From: Okapia johnstoni
Taxonomy: Eukaryota; Chordata; Mammalia; Artiodactyla; Giraffidae
Direction of reading: 5' to 3'
Assembly (NCBI GenBank): GCA_024291935.2
Contig: CM044321.1
Location: 57,530,985-57,594,984 of the forward strand
Length of the DNA: 64,000 nucleotides
Positions 1-10,534 of this stretch are shown piece by piece. The notes beneath the pieces were generated by a model, which was not told where the DNA came from, did no database searches, and was given only the letters and a program-made list of their open reading frames with translations. The stretch's first letter is position 1. The number at the start of each line of letters is the position of its first letter. The position numbers and the translations under genes are program-made.

Positions 1-1409
1 TCATCTATATGTCTGTGAGGTGGTGAACATTCAAAATAACATCCCGAGGACACTCTTGGCCCTGCCCTCCCCTGGCTCAACTCAAAGCGACAGTGGGGGT
101 GGTTTCTAGTTAGGCATGGTCCTTGTCTGGTTCCTAAATTTTTGTAACAGTATATCAGTGCTACCTCCAGATTGACTGATTTTTAAAACGTATGGTTTTG
201 TATTAGACTTGTAATGTTGGAGAGCTGCATTCCAGATATTCATCAGAGGGTATGATTTCTAGCATATTGCTGAAAGTTATAAAGATACCAAAAACCTTGC
301 TGAGAAAAATAATATTCATGGAGGATTGTGTGTCTTTCCATTCTCTTAGGTCAGTGGTTTCCCAGATTTTTATATTTCACGGGCTAGTTAAAACAATTTT
401 TTTTTAATGCTGTTTAATGACATAGGTTGCTAACTTATTTTTACCAAGTAAGGATATAACAAAAAGACAATCTTTTTTTTTCTTTTAAGGACAGTATTTT
501 AAACTGAAGTCTTATGGAAAGTTAAGTGTTATGGAAAATTCACTAGTGACTGCACTGTTTTTTTAATTTTCATCATGAACCCATGGAACTTTCATCACTG
601 CCTGCTAGACTGACACTTGAGAACAGCTAGATAATTTATAACTTATCCCTGGATGAAACCAGATCACTAGTGACTTTACACCTGGGATGTATCATGGCAG
701 GTACCTGAAAAGTACTTCTACTGAGTTGAACTTTGATATAATCCTCTTGGCTAAGTGAAGAGTATGATCAAAAGGGGTCCTTTGAAGTGAGTCACTTCAT
801 TTAGTCCAAAGATGTTGCAAAGACATAATTGTTTATATTATCCGGAGTTTTCTCTTGGAAGACCTACTGAAGAAATCTCACTCTGGCCTTAATGACCAAA
901 GGACTTGGACTTATCTTAGCAACAGATTAACTCTTTATCTTTTATGTTATATGACTCCCTTTAGCCCCCTTCACACATTCTCCTAGAAGTTTTTAACTCA
1001 ACTGTATGACACACCTCCAGAAGCACATAGCTTTCAGGAGATCTAATCTGCACATTTGCCTTGCTCCTGGTTCCATCCTCTTCTACCATCATTTTCCCTT
1101 TGCCTCACTTTTTTTCAATCCCTCTGGCCTTGCTGCACTACTTATTTCTTTGAAAGCCATCTTAAATCCTTTCCAGAGCTAGTCGGGATGTACTTAAGTA
1201 CATAAATTAGTGAACAGAGGCCCACCTGTGTCCTAGATAGGGCTTCATGAGGACTTCTAGCTGCCAGGGGACCCAATAACACATTTAGAACTTGTCTGCA
1301 CAGATTTCTCAGGGGTGATTGGACAGAAAATCTGCACATATAGCCCATTAAGATGCTGACAGGTGATACTAGCCTGATTGCTGTCCTGCTCCATATTTTA
1401 ACAGGAGCT
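1..1409. other. No gene or recognised repeat
   Basis: About 1.4 kb with short T-rich runs (about 393-406 and 473-485) and no family I can name. The part from about 1060 to the SINE at 1420 continues after it (1668 on), so it is one old sequence split by that insertion. A 90-codon reverse frame at 1142-1414 has no recognisable motif. Confidence 0.5.
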
Positions 1410-1419
1410 ATCAAGGCCT

Positions 1420-1657
1420 TAGGGGCTTCCCTGGTGGCACAGTGGTAAAGAATCAGCCTGCCAATGCAAGAGACGTGGGTTCAGTCCCTGGGTTGGGAAG
1501 ATCCCCTGAAGGAGGAAATCTCCAGCATCCCCTGGAGAGGCAACCCACTCCAGTATTCTTGCCTGGGAAATCTCATGGACAGAGGAGTCTGGTGGGCTAC
1601 AGTCCATGGGGTCTCAAAGAGTCAGACATGAATTAGCACCTGAGTATGCATGCAAGC
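1420..1657 (+). mobile_element. Bov-tA SINE
   Basis: Complete two-part ruminant SINE: a tRNA-Glu-derived head (starts gggcttccctggtgg) followed by a Bov-A body that derives from the BovB 3' end. It is flanked by the 10-bp direct repeat ATCAAGGCCT at 1410-1419 and 1658-1667, a target-site duplication, so this is a retroposon insertion. Confidence 0.93.
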
Positions 1658-1820
1658 ATCAAGGCCTCACCTTATGTAAATGAGGTAGGAGTTTCAAGTG
1701 CTGCAGAAAAGCCAATAAGAGGATGCTTGGGGGAAAACGGCCCTTAAATTAGTCTTCGTCCAATCACAGATCTCAGTCTATTACAGGGTTACAAAGTTAG
1801 AGTTATGACTAACTTTTTTA

Positions 1821-1847
1821 TTGGGATGGACTTTTTGGCCAACCCAA
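1821..1847. mobile_element. Mariner (BTMAR1-like) minimal relic
   Basis: A 27-bp piece begins TTGGG and ends CTTTTTGGCCAACCCAA, the terminus of the bovine mariner BTMAR1. TA dinucleotides sit on both sides (1819-1820 and 1848-1849), as expected for Tc1/mariner insertion. Both ends survive with almost no interior. Confidence 0.55.
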
Positions 1848-1880
1848 TATTTTTTTAAAAAATTTAAGTTCTATGGAAAA

Positions 1881-2395
1881 TTAGCTTTATGGAAAATAAA
1901 TAGAACAAACCGACAGAGTGTATGTGTGTGTATATGCATATACATTTGGAGAGAGAGAGAAAGCAAGCTGGGGGCCAGGGGCAGAGGGAGTCAGAGAGAG
2001 AGAGAGAAGGGGAGAGATTATTTTAAGGAATTGGCTCACAAGATTGTAGAGGCTTGGTAAGTCCAAAAGTTTCAGAACAGGCTAGCAGGCTGGAGACTCA
2101 GAGAAGAACTGATGTTGCAGTTTGAGTCCAAAGACAGAATTTTCTCTTCCTCAGGGAAAGTCATTCTTCACTGAAGACTTTTCAACTGATTAGATGAGCT
2201 TCACCCACATTGCAGGGAGCAATCTGTTTTACTCCAAGCAGATTTAAATGTTAAATGTCCACTGATTTAAATGTTAGTGTCCTCCATAAAAACATCTTTA
2301 CAGAAATACCTAAAATACTGTTTGACCAAATATATGGACATGTGGCCTGGCCAAGTTAACAAGTAAAATTAACTATCACATCCACCTTAGTTTAG
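1881..2395 (+). mobile_element. Old interspersed repeat, L1M-type 3' region (tentative)
   Basis: The run around ttaaggaattggctcacaag, the later gatttaaatgttagtgtcc and the end agttaacaagtaaaattaac match a dispersed mammalian repeat that I associate with old L1 3' ends. The 5' part holds TG-rich (1919-1945) and GA-rich (1950-2012) simple sequence. Family name is from memory only. Confidence 0.45.
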
Positions 2396-3050
2396 ATTCA
2401 CACAGATGAAGGAAAATAGTAAGTTTTGTGTAAACTACAAAAGTTACTGTGGTTGTGAAGACCAGATTCTAAAAGACTGAGCCAGTGGTGTGATGGAGCC
2501 AGCTGCTGTTGGCTCTTGATTGCTGACTGTGCCAGCAATCAAGCAAAGTCAAGTCAATGACATCTCTCTGGTAGCATGGAATCATCCATGGGCAAGAGAC
2601 TCTATAAACTGGGAGAGCAGGGAGGTGGGAAGCGGGGAGCCAAACAACTGACCTACCATCATGCCATTGGATGCATCAGGTTTTTAATATGTGTTAATAA
2701 GCCTGTTATTTGGCATAACAGGCATGCTAACAAGTCCAAAAAATAGGGTATTTATAATTCTAACAATAAAAATAAAGTCCAAGTAGTTTCAAAACATCCA
2801 CTGGTTTCTCTTCATCACACTTTCAAACTGGCAGAACAAACAGTAACTAATACTGTCAACTGATAGTGGCTCATTATGCTAACTGTTGTGATACCTTATG
2901 TGAATTGATCCATATGGAGAGAGCACATTTACTATTATTCAGCTTGCTTAAAAAACAATTGTTGCATTACTATAGGAATACAACTGGCAAAACCCAACCT
3001 ATGGAGAAGTGTATAATGACCATACAATCAGTTTCTTCAACAGATCTATT
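2396..3050. other. No gene or recognised repeat
   Basis: Moderately AT-rich single-copy-looking sequence. An 80-codon plus-strand frame at 2866-3108 runs across the GA tract and into MER5A, which argues against coding. Confidence 0.5.
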
Positions 3051-3066
3051 GAGAGAGAGAGAGAGA
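3051..3066. repeat. (GA)n tract
   Basis: Perfect GA dinucleotide run of about eight units directly upstream of the MER5A element. Confidence 0.9.
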
Positions 3067-3074
3067 AGCCTAAA

Positions 3075-3246
3075 GATTAGAGCAGCACTTTATATCAGAA
3101 TCACCTAGAAGGCAGCTTGCAGTGTCCCACCTTCAAAGTTTCTGACTCAGTAGGTCTTGGCTAATGCCAGAGAAACTGCATTTCTAAGAAGATCCTAGCT
3201 GGTACTAACAATGCTTGTCTGGGATCCACACTTTGACAACCACTGG
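3075..3246 (+). mobile_element. MER5A (hAT-Charlie DNA element)
   Basis: Central and 3' landmarks of MER5A are clear: atcagaatcacctagaag, tttctgactcagtaggtc, and the terminal repeat ccacactttgacaaccactg. The 5' terminal repeat is degraded. A non-autonomous DNA transposon fossil older than the ruminant SINEs. Confidence 0.8.
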
Positions 3247-3299
3247 ATTAGTGACTTAGGAGACCAATTTACAGATTACAATATATGGACCTTGCATGC

Positions 3300-3462
3300 A
3301 TGCATGCTAGGTCACTTCAATTATCTGACTCTTTGCAACCCTATGGTTGCTCCTCTGTCCATGCCCTCCTCCAGGGGATCCTCCAGACCCAGGGATCAAA
3401 CCTGTGTCTCTTATGTCCCCTGTATTGGCAGGTGGGTTCTTTACCGCTAGCACCACCTTATT
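3300..3462 (-). mobile_element. Bov-tA SINE, diverged
   Basis: Reverse-oriented Bov-A body with tctgactctttgcaaccc and part of the tRNA-like head (tattggcaggtgggttcttt). The last bases of the head are missing, and divergence is higher than in neighbouring copies. Confidence 0.85.
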
Positions 3463-3895
3463 TGGACCCGAAACAAGCTGTGGGAAAATTTAGCTAATTG
3501 GAAAAATATGACTACTGACTAGTTGCTAACATTAATCAATTGTTCTCTTCTTTAGGCATAATAATTATATTCTGATTGTGCTTTTATTAAAAAGTACTTA
3601 CATTTTAGAGATATATACTAAAGCACTAGAGTTGAACTGGTATGATGTGTGGGATTTACTGCAGAACAATCTACAGAGTGGTAGTGAGTAGCAGAAGCAC
3701 TGCAGAAAAAAACAAGATTGGCCAGAGTGAATTACTGTTGATTGTGGGTGATGGGTAATTGTTATTGCATGTTGTTCTTTCTGCTTTTGTATAGTCCATT
3801 GTAAAAAGTTTTAAAAAGAAAGAAGTGCACACGAATCCTCTTCAAAGTCCCTTTCACTTCTCCAGGCATGTCATCTTTATTTTTTAATCACTTTT
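3463..3895. other. No gene or recognised repeat
   Basis: AT-rich sequence between two SINEs. It runs into the preinsertion site of the SINE at 3907 and continues at 4140-4161 up to the L1 target site. Confidence 0.5.
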
Positions 3896-3906
3896 CATTA
3901 TAAAAA

Positions 3907-4128
3907 GGGCTTCCCAGGTGGCTCTAGTGGTAAAGATCCCGCTTACCAAAGCAGGAGACATAAGAGACAAGGGTTTGATCCCTGGGTCGGGACGATCCCC
4001 TGGAGGAGGGCATGGCAACCCACTCCAGAATTCTTGCCTGGAGAATCCCACGGACAGAGGAGCCTGGCGGGCTACGGTCCATAGGATCGCAAAGAGTTCG
4101 ACACGAGTGAAATAACTGAGCACACACA
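3907..4128 (+). mobile_element. Bov-tA SINE
   Basis: Full head and body, ending in an (AC)n-like tail. The 11-bp duplication CATTATAAAAA lies at 3896-3906 and 4129-4139. Open frames on both strands here are SINE artefacts. Confidence 0.93.
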
Positions 4129-4177
4129 CATTATAAAAACCAAGGCAGAGATGTCATTCTTAAAAAGGGCAAAACTT

Positions 4178-5823
4178 AGAAAAGCAAACCACCCAATCAA
4201 AAAGTGGGAAAGGGACCTGAAGAGACATTTCTCCAAAGAAGACATACAGATGGCTAACAAGCACTTGAAAAGATGCTAAACATCACTCACCATTAAAGAA
4301 ATGCAAATCAAAACTACAATGAGATACCGCCTCACATCAGTCAGAATGGCCATCATCAAAAAGTCTACAAGCGATAAATGCTGGAGAGGGTGTGGAGAAA
4401 AGGGAACACTCTTGCATTGCTGGTGGGAATGTAAACTGATACAGCCACTACGGAAGATGATATGGAGATTCCTTAAAAAGCTAGGAACAAAACCACCACG
4501 TGACCCAGCAATCCCAGTCCTAGGCATATACCCTGAGGAAACCAAAATTGAAAAAGACACATGTATCCCATTGTTCATTGCAGCACTATTTACAATAGCT
4601 AGAACATGGAAGCAACTTAGATGTCCATTGACAGATGAATGGATAAAGAAACTGCGGTACATATACACAATGGAATATTACGCCACCATAAAAAGGAACA
4701 CATTTGAGTCAGTTCTAATGAGGTGGATGAACTATTATACAGACTGAAGTAAGTCAGAAAGAGAAATATAAATATCATATACTGACACATACATATGGAA
4801 TCTAAAAAGATGGCACTGATGGATTAACTTTCAGGGCAGCAATGGAGAAACAGACATAGAGAACAGACCTATGGACATGGTGGGAGGAGAGGCAGGAGAA
4901 GGGGAGATGTATGGAGAGAATAACATGGAAATTTACATTACCATATGTAAAATAGATAGCCCATGGGAATTTGCTGTCTGACTCAGGGAATTCAAACTGG
5001 GGCTCTGTGACAGGCTAAAGGGGGGGATGGGGAGGGAGATAGGAGGGAGGCTTGGGAGAGAGGGGACATGGGTGTACCTATGGCTGATACTTGCTGATGT
5101 ATGACAGAAAACCACTAAACTTTGTAAAGCAATTATCCTTCAATTAAAAAATTAAAAAGATGTACCCCAATGTTCATCACAGCACTGTTTATAATAGCTA
5201 GGACATGGAAGCAGCCTAGATGCCCATCAGCGGACGAATGGATAAGGAAGCTGTGGTACATATACACAATGGAATATTACTCAGCCATTAAAAAGAATAC
5301 ATTCGAATCAGTTCTAATGAGGTGGGTGAAACTGGGGCCTACTATACAGAGTGAAGTAAGCCAAAAAGAAAAACACCAATACAGTATACTAACACATATA
5401 TATGGTGTTAAGTTAATCGGTAAAGATAACCCTGTATACGAGACATCAAAAGAGACACAGATAAATAGAACAGTATTATGGACTCTATGGGAGAGGGCGA
5501 GGGCAGGATGATATGGGAGAATGGTATTGAAGCATATAAATTATCATATGTGAAACGAATCGCCAGTCCAGGTTCGACGCATGATACAGGGTGCTCGGGG
5601 CTGGTGCACTGGGATGACCCGGAGGGGTGGGATGGGGAGGGAGGTGGGAGGGGGGTTCTGGAAGGGGAACACATGTACACCCATGGTGGATTCATGGCAA
5701 CGTATGGCAAGACAAATACAATATTGTAAAGTTAAAAAATAGATAAATAAACTAATTTAAAATAAAAAATAAATAAATAAACAAAATTCAACATTCAAAA
5801 AAGTAAAAAAAAAATTAAAAAGG
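4178..5823 (+). mobile_element. L1 LINE, 5'-truncated, interrupted (outer copy)
   Basis: Carries the last part of ORF2 and a 3' UTR. The reading frame at about 4301-4747 shows the ORF2 C-terminal signature ([10 protein letters not shown]), broken by a stop after NYYTD; the 3' UTR runs to about 5145. The insertion is bounded by the perfect 16-bp duplication AAAAAGGGCAAAACTT at 4162-4177 and 5826-5841. A second L1 occupies 5160-5808 inside its A-rich tail. Confidence 0.88.
5160..5808 (+). mobile_element. L1 LINE (young bovine subfamily), nested copy
   Basis: 5'-truncated copy starting inside ORF2; residues WKQPRCPSADEWIRKLW and MEYYSAIKKN are readable at 5170-5340. Its 3' UTR ends with the young bovine-type string gtggattcatggcaacgtat, then an A-rich tail. 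It has its own 14-bp AT-rich duplication AAAAAATTAAAAAG at 5146-5159 and 5809-5822, so it jumped into the tail of the L1 that surrounds it. Confidence 0.88.
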
Positions 5824-5841
5824 AAAAAAAGGGCAAAACTT

Positions 5842-6310
5842 TCCTTAATTATATTTTAATCAGAAAAAGCAATAAATGCAATCATATCCTGTTATAACTC
5901 AGAGTCAAGGATGATAAGTGATTACAGCACTTCCACCTGTCAGGATACACATGCGGGCATCATCTGCCCAGTATAGACTCTGCCCTCTCTACTCCTCACT
6001 TCTCCCCTTTTCACAGCAAATCTGCCCTACTTACTCCATGATGACACCCAGGAGCCCCACTGAGCCAGGAGGCTGCTTCCCAACAATTTGCAAAGACTGA
6101 GAGTGAGAGGGACCCAAAGATTGATGCCCCTTCCTGCTGTGACATCACAGATGGGATCTGATCAGGTTTACAATACTCACAAATTTTATTGCAAATAGAA
6201 AAAAAAAATGAACAGAAAGATATGGTAAGAAGAAGAAATTAGATTTAAATAGACCAGGGTTTTTCTTTGTGTGAGTGTGTTTCCTTCTTCCCCAGAGGTA
6301 AGCACTGACC
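5842..6310. other. No gene or recognised repeat
   Basis: Mixed composition with a pyrimidine-rich stretch near 5970-6010. A 60-codon frame at 5918-6100 lacks any motif. Confidence 0.5.
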
Positions 6311-6314
6311 ACAG

Positions 6315-6420
6315 CATTTTAGAACTGGAAGAAGCCCTTAGATTATCTATAGTCCATACTCTTCATTTCATAAAGGAAGAAATTGATACCCAGAGAAGGC
6401 AAATGATTTGGCCAGCATGA
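6315..6420 (-). mobile_element. MIR-like SINE fragment
   Basis: The string gaaattgatacccagagaag, followed by a ggccagca-type end, is the reverse of the MIR core. Diverged and without intact ends. Confidence 0.5.
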
Positions 6421-6654
6421 AAAAACTAGCTATTGGCAGAACATTTCCTGCATTTTCAAAGCTTTTTGGTTAAATGAAAGGAAAAATAGGAAGGAGAAAA
6501 TGAAGGGTAAACTCCTGGAGTACTTATATTCCAGCACTTGTCCATGGATTGAATTTTTAAAATGAAATTCTAGGTACCTGTTAATTTTTTGTTCTATAAT
6601 TGGAAATAGAGTTGAGAGTATAGTCTATAAATGAACTCAGCTGAAAGCATTTGC

Positions 6655-6822
6655 AGGATTCCCCTGGTGGTCCAGTGGCTAAGACGCCACACTCCCAATG
6701 CAGGAGGCCTGGGTTCAATCCCTGGTCGGAGAACTAGATCCCAAATGCTATAACTAAAGATCCCCTGTGCCTCAACTAAGACCTGGAGCAGCCATATAAA
6801 TAAATATTTTTTAAAAAAGAAA
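6655..6822 (+). mobile_element. CHR-2 SINE
   Basis: tRNA-derived head with cccctggtggtccagtgg and ggttcaatccctggtcgg, a short CHR tail, then an A-rich end from about 6795. CHR elements are tRNA-Glu SINEs shared by ruminants and whales and lack the Bov-A body. Confidence 0.88.
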
Positions 6823-6914
6823 CAAAACACTTGGTAATTTAAGAGTTAAAGAGGGAACCAGACACTCCTGGATTGCTGCTGCTCCTGGGATACAGTGCTG
6901 AAAATAACAGCACC

Positions 6915-7110
6915 TGTAATACTTTTCAGCCAGTAAAAACAATTACTAACAGTTTGGAGCACTCTGCACATTTTGGAGCCTCTAAATGTGTGTTGCTGCC
7001 TGCCACACTGTCCCCACAACTCAGCAAGGTAAAGTCTATTGTCCTCACTGGGTAGATGTGCAAACAGAGGTTCAGAGAAGTTAATATGGTACCCAGGTTT
7101 AGTATTGAGA
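6915..7110 (-). mobile_element. MIR-like fragment
   Basis: Weak reverse match to the MIR core around 7060-7090 (gcaaacagaggttcagagaa). Upstream edge is a guess. Confidence 0.4.
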
Positions 7111-7299
7111 AGGGGTCTAAGCTGTCCTTCCCCACTCTTGATAACAGTGCTTTTCCTAAAACCATTGGGCTGTACCTACAGGTTGTATCTGACAAAAGAG
7201 CCCCAAGCTGCGAGTGTAGGTTGTGGGGGGATTGGAGATGAAAGTGTATCCCCAGCTTTCCAAGCCATGAGCTGACTGGGTCTAAAGGAGGCAAACTTA

Positions 7300-7356
7300 A
7301 AAAAAAAAAAATTATTTATTTGGCTGAGCCAGGTCTTAGTTGTGGCATTCAGGCAC
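7300..7356 (-). mobile_element. CHRL SINE tail fragment
   Basis: T-rich lead and tttggctgagccaggtctta correspond to the 3' end of CHRL read backwards; the rest of the element is absent. Confidence 0.7.
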
Positions 7357-7616
7357 AGTTTTTAAATCCACTGAAAGGCACTTCATGAGTGGCACAAGAA
7401 CCTCTCCAATCAATTTCCATGCCTTGGGTATCCTTATGGGAGTCAATGTTTCTGTAATTTTGCCCTTGTGTCTGAATCACTAGTTGCTTCATAGTCCCAG
7501 AACTGCCACTGCAAATTTGTCCAAAGAGGCTGCTGTATAAATATTTCACGATGGGAAGTGATACCTGGGTTTGGGTGGGCATGGAAATGAACTGCTGTGG
7601 GCACAAGTAACTTTAA
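7357..7616. other. No gene or recognised repeat
   Basis: Unassigned. Overlapping 85-codon frames at 7349-7700 on the minus strand continue into repeats and look fortuitous. Confidence 0.4.
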
Positions 7617-7731
7617 GGGGTGATGATGGTGTTCTAAAATCGGATTGATGTCATGGGTGCACAACTGGATACATTTGCTAAAAATGATCAAACTGTTCAT
7701 TTGCAGTGAGTGAATTACACCTATGTAAAGT
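7617..7731 (+). mobile_element. Old L1M 3' end (tentative)
   Basis: The order ggtgatgatggtgttctaaa, then a tgcacaactg-type run, then gtgagtgaattacac matches the common 3' end of old L1M copies. Truncated by the Bov-A at 7733. Confidence 0.55.
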
Positions 7732-7732
7732 T

Positions 7733-7856
7733 ATGGAGAAGGAAATGGCTACCCTCTCCAGTATTCTTGCCTGGAGAATCCCATGGACAGAGGAGTCTGG
7801 CAGGCTACAGTTCATGAGGTCAAAAGGAGTCAGACACGACTGAGCAACTAACACAC
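7733..7856 (+). mobile_element. Bov-A body without tRNA head
   Basis: Begins at ggagaaggaaatggctaccc and runs to the gactgagcaactaacac end. Either a 5'-truncated Bov-tA or a Bov-A monomer. Confidence 0.88.
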
Positions 7857-8032
7857 GCAAAGCTACATAAAGTATACTTTAATGGGCTGATTTTCTTTAA
7901 CGCGATGACCAGATCGGCAATTCCATAAGTTGGAATCACTCTAAAAAGCCACTCTGCAAAGATAGAACATGTCCAGGAATAAATAAAGTCAAGATGCAAT
8001 CAGATGGTTATATGAGATCTAGAGACTTCCAG

Positions 8033-8164
8033 GGAGAAGGAAATGGCAACCCACTCCAGTATTCTTGCCTAGAGAATCCTGTGGACAGAGGATCCTGGTG
8101 GGCTGCTGTCCATAGGGTCGCATAGAGTCGGACACCACTGAAGCTACTTAGCAAGAGCAGCAGC
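8033..8164 (+). mobile_element. Bov-A SINE with CAG-type tail
   Basis: Bov-A monomer ending in an agcagcag tail. Target duplication AGAGACTTCCAG is exact at 8021-8032 and 8165-8176, so the element inserted as a headless unit. Confidence 0.92.
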
Positions 8165-8334
8165 AGAGACTTCCAGATCAGGACCGCCTCCTGGGCTGGG
8201 GAGACCTGTGGAGCCACACAAAGCCCAGCTGCTCAGAAGGGCCCCACCCTCTGTTTTATGCTGTGTGATTGCCATCCGTCTTGAACTTCTTAATTATTTC
8301 CTCTTTTAACTTGTGTTTTGTAAGCGAAGGCCAC

Positions 8335-8775
8335 AGGATATCGGAGGAGAGGGGGGACGTGCAGTATGTGTGCCCAGAGTCCCCTGCCGCCCCCTTCACA
8401 CACAGCAAGAAGACTCCTGACGTCCCATAAGCACAGAGTCCCAGGGACCCACGAACGCACGGGGGTTCTGCAAGGCTCAGAAGGAGCAGGAGGTAAGCGG
8501 GTTCCTTCTACAACTAAGTAGGTGGGGGGAGGGGAATGACAGCCCCCGAGAGACCACCCTTTTTATTTGAAACGGAACTCGCTTCCAACACAGAAAGATG
8601 GCAAAGGAGTTCTAAGAAGTAGGAACAACCAAGAAACCCTGCCACTTCCCCTCGGACTTGCGTAACTTCCGTGTATCCGCTAACTACTTCCGCTGAAGAT
8701 GACGACGTAGAACAAAGGGAAAGACAGGACCCTCCCTGGGTCCCTTTCCTTTGCCTCCTTTCTTACTCATCAGTA
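8335..8775. promoter_or_regulatory. Candidate promoter or enhancer, CpG-enriched
   Basis: I count about 20 CpG in 440 bp, far above the surrounding non-SINE sequence, and no repeat is recognisable. Sites visible by eye: CRE-like TGACGTCC (8418-8425), the C/EBP-type palindrome TTGCGTAA (8658-8665), ETS-like ACTTCCG at 8665-8671 and 8686-8692, and TGACGACG (8700-8707). A consensus donor AG|GTAAGC lies at 8491-8497 on the plus strand, so a non-coding first exon ending at 8492 is possible. There is no TATA box and no convincing open frame. The ETS cores read GGAAGT on the minus strand, so transcription could go either way. Function is inferred only from composition and motifs. Confidence 0.35.
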
Positions 8776-9060
8776 AAGTGAAGACAGAGGGTGTTAACCG
8801 GAGGTACTCATATGAAGAAGTGAAATGAAAACAGCTGAATTCGGTTTGTGCACTGTTCCCACCATTCTAAGAATGAAAGACATATGCATGTAACCCCTGT
8901 ATCTAATTGCATATCAGTGATTCCACAGGAGTTAAACGCTCTCACATTTGTATTTAAAAGTTGCACAATGTAAAGACGAATGATAAAATTCACATTAATA
9001 ATTTAAAATTCTGATTTCACTTAGAATGACATTAAATAGCAAATTTAAAAGCACCATCAC

Positions 9061-9170
9061 TGGAACTTCCCTGGTGGTCCAGTGGTTCAGACTCCTCCAC
9101 CCTTCCTCTGCAAGAGGCACAGGTTCAACCCCTGGTCAGAGAACTAAGATCCCACAAGCCACGCTGTGCA
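9061..9170 (+). mobile_element. CHR-2 SINE
   Basis: Head ggaacttccctggtggtcc through gaactaagatcccacaagcc, ending in an AAC-rich tail that has been expanded (next entry). Confidence 0.88.
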
Positions 9171-9223
9171 GTAACAACAACAAGCATGATAGTAACAACA
9201 ACAAGCATGATATTAACAACAAA
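9171..9223 (+). repeat. 21-bp tandem repeat, about 2.5 copies
   Basis: The 21-base unit at 9171-9191 (contains caagcatgat) is repeated exactly at 9192-9212 and then partly. It sits in the SINE tail and looks like tail slippage that captured flanking bases. Confidence 0.88.
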
Positions 9224-9374
9224 AATCCACCATGACCACTTGAGAACCCTTGGAAGAAGGGAAAATGTGTCATGTTACATACCTTTCATAGCTCCTGCCT
9301 TTGAACAAAGGGTCCTACATTTTCATTTTACACTGGGCCTCACAGTGAAGCCAGCCCTGTTAAAGACAACTGTT

Positions 9375-9495
9375 CAACCTGCATTTCACGTCTGACAAAA
9401 CTGAGACTGGAAGACACTGTGCCCAAGATCAGTTAGAAACAGGCCAGGTTCTGCAGCTCAGGTCCAGCTCTGGGCCAGTGCTCTTCCTGTCATTC
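9375..9495 (-). mobile_element. MIR SINE
   Basis: Reverse core gacaaaactgagactggaag followed by a cccaagatcag run and a ccagctctgg-type segment. Confidence 0.65.
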
Positions 9496-9553
9496 TTGCA
9501 GCTGGGAAAAAAAAATCCTCAAACAATCAAATTAGCTTAAAACTAGGGATTCC

Positions 9554-9738
9554 TATGTGCTGTACTCAGTCACTTCAGTTGTGTCTGACTCTCTGACCTC
9601 TGTGACCCCATGGACTCCTCTGTCCCACCAGGGGCTCCCACCAGGCTCCTCTGTCCATGGGATTCTCCAGGCAAGAATACTGGAGTGGGTTGCCATTTCC
9701 TTCTCCAGGGGATCTTCCTGACTCAGGGATTGAATTCG
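9554..9738 (-). mobile_element. Bov-tA SINE, head truncated
   Basis: Reverse Bov-A body ending at gactcagggattgaa; most of the tRNA head is lost. Near 9605-9655 a ctcctctgtcc...caccagg block occurs twice, an internal duplication absent from other copies here. Confidence 0.88.
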
Positions 9739-10534
9739 ACCAAGTTAGACACATTTGCTTCAGATGGTTCTCAGAGGGTTTGCTGATGGCATTGTGGCAT
9801 TTTGTTTAGAGCAAGTAAGCATATTTCCAAGCCTTGAATTTCCCCTCACCAGAGAGCTTAAATAGTATATAAATACAGCATTGAGAGTGATCGTGGGAAA
9901 CCATTAAAGCTAAATATCCGGTTGTAAAGCCAGTTGGTTTCCAGTTAAATTTGGAAAAGAAAAATACGTATGCTGTATTTAAATGTGGATAGGGGAGGGC
10001 CTCGGCCCTGTTCCCTTGAGTATTATATGGTTGCTGCCCATAGTGGACACTGGGGTCAGATGACCACACTGAACAACAAGGGACAGAAGATTTACGCCTC
10101 CTCTGATGTGAGCGACAGTCTTGGTAGTCAAAGACAGAGATGTAAATACAACCTACACTCTCCTTTTTGAATTCACAAGCAGTAATTATCAGAAGCAAAC
10201 TCTTTACCACCTTCAGAGAAATCTGCAGACTTCTTGTGTATTTAGAATCATAAGATGTGATTTATAAAAATAACCAGAATGAAAACCTAGATAAATCTTG
10301 TCTGAGTTTTAAAGATTCTTCTTGGTTAAATGTGTTGCTGATTAAATCACCCTGTAGCCCTACATGCTTCGAGTCCTATCCTAGTATGCTGTATTCCTTC
10401 CCCACACTCCAGTTTCCCTTCCTCTTCTCCCTGTACCCCATGTGGTGTCACAGACTGACTATCAGCTCCTACAAAGTGGCCAGTAAAGACTAAACTACAG
10501 TCAGGGGCTGGGAGAGGGGAGTGACAATCCTGAA
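9739..10534. other. No gene or recognised repeat
   Basis: About 0.8 kb without a named repeat. It contains the longest repeat-free open frame in this part (134 codons, minus, 9806-10210), with no domain, splice context or compositional bias that I recognise. Confidence 0.5.

Noticed and set aside
9806..10210. 134-codon minus-strand frame outside named repeats
   Set aside because: No motif, no splice context and unremarkable composition; length is within chance for AT/GC-mixed DNA of this size.
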